Below, one piece after another: positions 61,133-64,000 of a stretch of DNA of 64,000 nt. Every line of letters starts with the position of its first letter. The first letter of the stretch is position 1. Source of the DNA: Nocardioides caldifontis. GTDB lineage: Bacteria > Actinomycetota > Actinomycetes > Propionibacteriales > Nocardioidaceae. Location of the stretch: positions 1 to 64,000 of the forward strand of contig NZ_VHIB01000018.1 in the NCBI RefSeq assembly GCF_008087345.1. Direction: 5' to 3'. The translations under genes were made by a program, and so were the position numbers. A model generated the notes under the pieces. It was not told the origin of the DNA, made no database searches, and saw only the letters and a list, made by a program, of their open reading frames with translations.

Positions 61133-62064
61133 ACCATCTCCTCAGTGGTCACGGCCGACTGGAATCGTGCGCGAACCAGCGTGGCCACATCCATGATCCG
61201 GGGCATCTGGTCTTCCAGGTCGGAGCCTGCGATGCGGCAGATCACATCGGTGACGCCGGCCTCGACGAAGGTGGCGATCTCCTCGGCACACTGGTCGACG
61301 TCACCGGCAATGCAGTAGCGGCGCATGGGCTTGGGGTCCATGGCGTAGACGTCGCCGATGAAGGCGCTGGCGTCTCGCCATGCGCGGTCGGCGTCGTCGT
61401 CCACCCGGATATAGACGTGCAAGCCGGCGGTCAGCTCCTCCGGGGCGCGGCCGGCGTCCGCCGCCATGGCGAGCAGCGCCGACCATCGCTCGGCATAGCG
61501 CTCGGGCGTGACGAAGGCCCCCAGCCAGCCATCGCCGAACCGCGCGGTGCGCGCCAAGGCGGCGTCCGCCCGTCCACCGTGCCACAGCGGGATGCGGCTC
61601 TGCACTGGAGGCGGCTGGAGGCCATGCGGGTTGTCGGGGCGCCACATCTCGCGCAGCGACCCCATCAGTTCGGTGGTCCTGCGACCGCGCTCTGCCATCG
61701 GTACGTCAGCCAGTTCGAACTCGGCGCGATTCTCGCCTCCCACACCGAGACCGAGGAGGACGCGTCCTTCGCTGAGTGCGTCGATGGTGGCCACGGACTT
61801 GGCGACCCAGGCGGGGTGCCGGAGCACTCCGAGCAGCACTCCCGACGCGACCGTCACCTCTCGGGTCACGACTGCGGTGGCCGCCATCATCGACAAGCAC
61901 TCATACAGCGGGACGTGAAAGCTCAAGTGGTCGCCGAACCACACCGAGGAGTAGCCGAGCTCCTCTGCCAACACGGCAGAGCCGACCACGTCGCTCGCAG
62001 TTCGCAGGGGCGACCCGAAGTTGTTGAGTCCTACCCCGAAGCGCAGCGGTTGCGTCACGCGCAT
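61129..62064 (-). CDS. LLM-class (F420-type) oxidoreductase
   Basis: A 311-residue luciferase-like protein. RFGVGLNNFGSPLRTASDVV, ELGYSSVWFGDHLSFHVPLY, IDALSEGRVLLGLGVGGENR and HGGRADAALARTARFGDGWL are family segments. It is the first gene of the minus-strand IpdAB-like operon and diverges from the hydratase at 62193. F420 dependence is inferred from the actinobacterial background only. Confidence 0.83.
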   Translation of the reverse strand: MRVTQPLRFGVGLNNFGSPLRTASDVVGSAVLAEELGYSSVWFGDHLSFHVPLYECLSMMAATAVVTREVTVASGVLLGVLRHPAWVAKSVATIDALSEGRVLLGLGVGGENRAEFELADVPMAERGRRTTELMGSLREMWRPDNPHGLQPPPVQSRIPLWHGGRADAALARTARFGDGWLGAFVTPERYAERWSALLAMAADAGRAPEELTAGLHVYIRVDDDADRAWRDASAFIGDVYAMDPKPMRRYCIAGDVDQCAEEIATFVEAGVTDVICRIAGSDLEDQMPRIMDVATLVRARFQSAVTTEEMV

Positions 62065-62093
62065 TTCCTTCCATACGACCAGAGGGTTGACGT

Positions 62094-62110
62094 TCGACCG
62101 ACAGGTTGAG
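62094..62110. promoter_or_regulatory. TCGAC-CGACAG-GTTGA site in the divergent promoter
   Basis: TCGACCGACAGGTTGA resembles the palindrome at 50315 (TCGACCGATAAGTCGA) at 13 of 16 positions and is likewise followed or preceded by GAGACTCTA. It lies between the LLM/IpdAB operon (minus) and the hydratase/DUF35/dehydrogenase operon (plus). Confidence 0.5.
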
Positions 62111-62192
62111 ACTCTAGCCGCAGCAGGACGCCCGCGCTAGGGCGGTAAGACGTCGCGTCGAGGTTCGATGCGACAGAGCAAAGGAGACAGCA

Positions 62193-63029
62193 GTGACAGC
62201 AACGCACTCGGAGACCACCGGCACGTCCACCTTGCTCGTAGAACGGATGGCGTTGAGTTCCGGCCCCGGAGTGATGGCGTTGGTAACCCTGAACCGGCCC
62301 GACGAGATGAACCCGCTCGACTGGGACACCGTCAAGAGCCTCAGGACCATCTTCGACGAGCTCGGACACGACGACGAGGTCCGCGTCGTGGCGATCACCG
62401 GCGCCGGTCGCGCGTTCAGCGCCGGAGGCGACATGAAGAAATACCAGCAGCTTCAGCGCGACACCCAGGGGTTTCCCCAGTTCTTGGCCGACATCCACGA
62501 GACGTTCGCCGCCATCAGCCAGTACCCCAAGCCCTACATCGCGCTGGTCAACGGAGTCGCCGTCGCCGGAGGTATCGAGCTCGTGCTGTCGTGCGACCTC
62601 GCGCTCGCCTCGACGTCCGCGCGGATCGGTGACGCCCACCTCCCGTTCGGCCAGATGGGGGGCGGCGGCGTCCTCACCCTGCTGCCGGGCGCCGTCGGCC
62701 CGGCCCGGGCGCGCGAGCTGATCTTCACCGGACGCATGCTCAAGCCCCAGGAGGCGTTGGAGTGGGGCCTGGTCTCGCAGGTCGTCGAGAACGACGACCT
62801 GGTGGCGGCTGGCCTCCGTTTCGCCGAGCAGGTGGCGGCGAAGTCGCCGCTGGCCGTACGCAACGCCAAGCAGGTCCTCAACTCCGCGTACTGGGAGGGA
62901 ACGGGCATCCCTAGCGGCATGCGCCTGGAGCGGGAGGTCACCGCCCGCTACTGCCTGACTAGTTCCGACGCCCCCGAGGGTCTCGACGCGTTCGAGTCCA
63001 AGCGCACACCCCAATTCACCGGGCGCTAA
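62193..63029 (+). CDS. Enoyl-CoA hydratase/isomerase
   Basis: A 278-residue crotonase: RAFSAGGDMKKYQQLQRDTQ and VNGVAVAGGIELVLSCDLAL give the oxyanion hole; DAHLPFGQMGGGGVLTLLPG lacks an obvious Glu pair but keeps the Gly-rich turn. GTG 62193 has AAAGGAGA upstream. It heads an operon with the DUF35 protein and a dehydrogenase. Confidence 0.87.
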   Translation: MTATHSETTGTSTLLVERMALSSGPGVMALVTLNRPDEMNPLDWDTVKSLRTIFDELGHDDEVRVVAITGAGRAFSAGGDMKKYQQLQRDTQGFPQFLADIHETFAAISQYPKPYIALVNGVAVAGGIELVLSCDLALASTSARIGDAHLPFGQMGGGGVLTLLPGAVGPARARELIFTGRMLKPQEALEWGLVSQVVENDDLVAAGLRFAEQVAAKSPLAVRNAKQVLNSAYWEGTGIPSGMRLEREVTARYCLTSSDAPEGLDAFESKRTPQFTGR

Positions 63030-63055
63030 GCCCAGTTGATCAGCCAGGAGGATCC

Positions 63056-63475
63056 GTGTCCAACCCCACCGACTATGCCCAGCCGCCAGCCCCCCAGGTC
63101 GATCCCGACAGCGCCGCCTACTGGAAGGGTCTGGCCGAACACCAGGTACGGCTGCCGGGATGCGCCACCTGCGGCAAGGTCCGCTATCCCCCGCTCGATT
63201 CCTGCCCTTACTGCGGGCAGCCGGGGGGAGAGGAGCAGGTGCTGTCCGGAGTAGGCGCGGTGTACTCCTTCATCGTCCTGCACCGCACGTTCCACCCTGC
63301 TTTCGAGGCCGACCTTCCCTTCGCCATCGCCGTGGTCGACCTCGAGGACGGGCCCAGGATCGCCGCCCGCATCGAGGGCCCGCCGGAGGCAGTGAGCATC
63401 GGCATGCGGGTCCAGGCGACCTATTTCGACCGCGAGTCGTGGACCGAGCTGCGCTTCACGCCGCAGGACAACTAG
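63056..63475 (+). CDS. DUF35 zinc-ribbon/OB-fold protein
   Basis: A 139-residue protein with the Zn ribbon CATCGKVRYPPLDSCPYC (residues about 36-53) and OB fold (VYSFIVLHRTFHPAFEADLP, VVDLEDGPRIAARIEG). GTG 63056 has AGGAGGA upstream. The shape is that of ChsH2-type partners of Ltp aldolases or thiolases; which thiolase-fold protein it binds is not evident, as none is adjacent on this side within the window. Confidence 0.85.
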   Translation: MSNPTDYAQPPAPQVDPDSAAYWKGLAEHQVRLPGCATCGKVRYPPLDSCPYCGQPGGEEQVLSGVGAVYSFIVLHRTFHPAFEADLPFAIAVVDLEDGPRIAARIEGPPEAVSIGMRVQATYFDRESWTELRFTPQDN

Positions 63476-63491
63476 AACCGAGGAGACAAAG

Positions 63492-64000
63492 ATGTCCACC
63501 CACACCCACAACGAGGCCACGTCCGACTGGGCCGCGGTGATCCACAAGTTCGGTCGGGACAAGGTACTGCCACGCAGCAGTGAACTTGACGCCCACCCTC
63601 AGGACATGGAGCTCATCAGGTCCCTGCTGCTGGAAGTCGGTCGGATCGGGCTGTATGGAACGGTGATCTCGCCGGAGTACGGCGGCACGGGCCCGAGCAG
63701 CCTGGCTCTGCATGAGGCGGTCGACGCCTTCGCCTACCACAACGCCGGCCTCGCCATGTCGACCATGCCGACCTACCTGACCGCCCGGGCGCTGATGTCG
63801 TTCGGCACCGATGAGCAGAAGTCTCGCTGGCTGCCCAAGATCGCGGCTGGAGAGGTCATCACCTCCTGGGCCGTTACCGAGCCGGACACCGGTTCCGACG
63901 TCGCCAACATCACCACGAAGGCGGTCCGTGATGGCGACGGGTGGCGGATCAGTGGCACGAAGATGTTCATCACCAACGCCAGCATCGCCGACGCCGTGCT
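63492..64000 (+). CDS. Acyl-CoA dehydrogenase, N-terminal part (runs off the window)
   Basis: ATG 63492 has GAGGAGA upstream. The first 169 codons show the N-terminal and part of the middle domain: EVGRIGLYGTVISPEYGGTG, MSTMPTYLTARALMSFGTDE, WAVTEPDTGSDVANITTKAV and GTKMFITNASIADAV. The C-terminal domain lies beyond 64000. It is 16 bases after the DUF35 gene and in the same operon. Confidence 0.88.
   Translation, partial: MSTHTHNEATSDWAAVIHKFGRDKVLPRSSELDAHPQDMELIRSLLLEVGRIGLYGTVISPEYGGTGPSSLALHEAVDAFAYHNAGLAMSTMPTYLTARALMSFGTDEQKSRWLPKIAAGEVITSWAVTEPDTGSDVANITTKAVRDGDGWRISGTKMFITNASIADAV

Overview
High-GC actinobacterial DNA, 64 kb, not assignable to a genus from sequence alone. Signs pointing to Actinomycetota are the DUF2510 and DUF4041/T5orf172 protein at the left end, two F420-type luciferase-like oxidoreductases, a maleylpyruvate-isomerase-like (mycothiol family) pseudogene, frequent GTG starts with 4-base ATGA/GTGA gene overlaps, and IS3, ISL3 and IS5 remnants of actinobacterial type. 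The window is a mobile-element graveyard on the left followed by a large set of CoA-thioester catabolic operons.

1-15.7 kb: decayed mobile DNA. Pieces of an integrative element or plasmid (T5orf172 protein, a SNF2-like helicase C-terminal part, small unknown genes) are broken by frameshifts and by nested insertions: an IS3 element with both ends (1746-3077), a tyrosine-recombinase element cut by an ISL3 remnant and an IS5 remnant (about 8330-11173), and a nearly complete ISL3 element with an 8-bp target duplication (14230-15652). One AbrB-type membrane protein gene looks intact here.

15.7-26 kb: a lower-GC catabolic island on the plus strand. It holds an IpdAB-like CoA-transferase pair, a SucCD-like acid-CoA ligase pair, an enoyl-CoA hydratase, a TRAP transporter (DctP, DctQ, DctM), an acyl-CoA dehydrogenase and a PaaK-type ligase. 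Identical ISL3 ends flank it in inverted orientation. The likely logic is uptake of an organic acid by the TRAP system, activation to a CoA thioester, oxidation/hydration and C-C or thioester processing; the substrate is unknown.

26-29.8 kb: IS remnants, a pRiA4b ORF-3-like protein and a minus-strand acyl-CoA ligase. 29.8-40.8 kb: a tightly overlapping plus-strand operon resembling acyclic-terpene/branched-acid (Atu/Liu) catabolism: dehydrogenase, AtuA, biotin-dependent carboxylase (beta and alpha subunits), ligase, hydratase, dehydrogenase and metallo-beta-lactamase hydrolase. Its first gene is a chimera: an acyl-CoA dehydrogenase without its C-terminus is fused in frame to AtuA without its N-terminus, and AtuA is then frameshifted.

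40.8-50.2 kb: a TetR regulator divergent from an acyl-CoA ligase with a perfect palindrome between them, an SDR reductase, and a minus-strand beta-oxidation operon (two thiolases, a GalT/HIT-like protein, dehydrogenase, CaiB-type CoA-transferase, TetR). 50.3-64 kb: a plus-strand operon with a NUDT19-like Nudix hydrolase, an Ltp2-like aldolase, a nitronate-monooxygenase-like flavoprotein, an LLM oxidoreductase, two thiolase-fold proteins without the catalytic cysteine, a hydratase, DUF35 proteins and dehydrogenases. A second, minus-strand IpdAB-like pair plus LLM lies inside. The composition recalls late steroid side-chain/ring degradation (Ltp2-ChsH2, IpdAB, IpdC), but no ring-A/B genes are in the window. 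A shared GACCGATAAG-type motif occurs before the TRAP genes and at three promoters of the right-hand region, suggesting one regulon.
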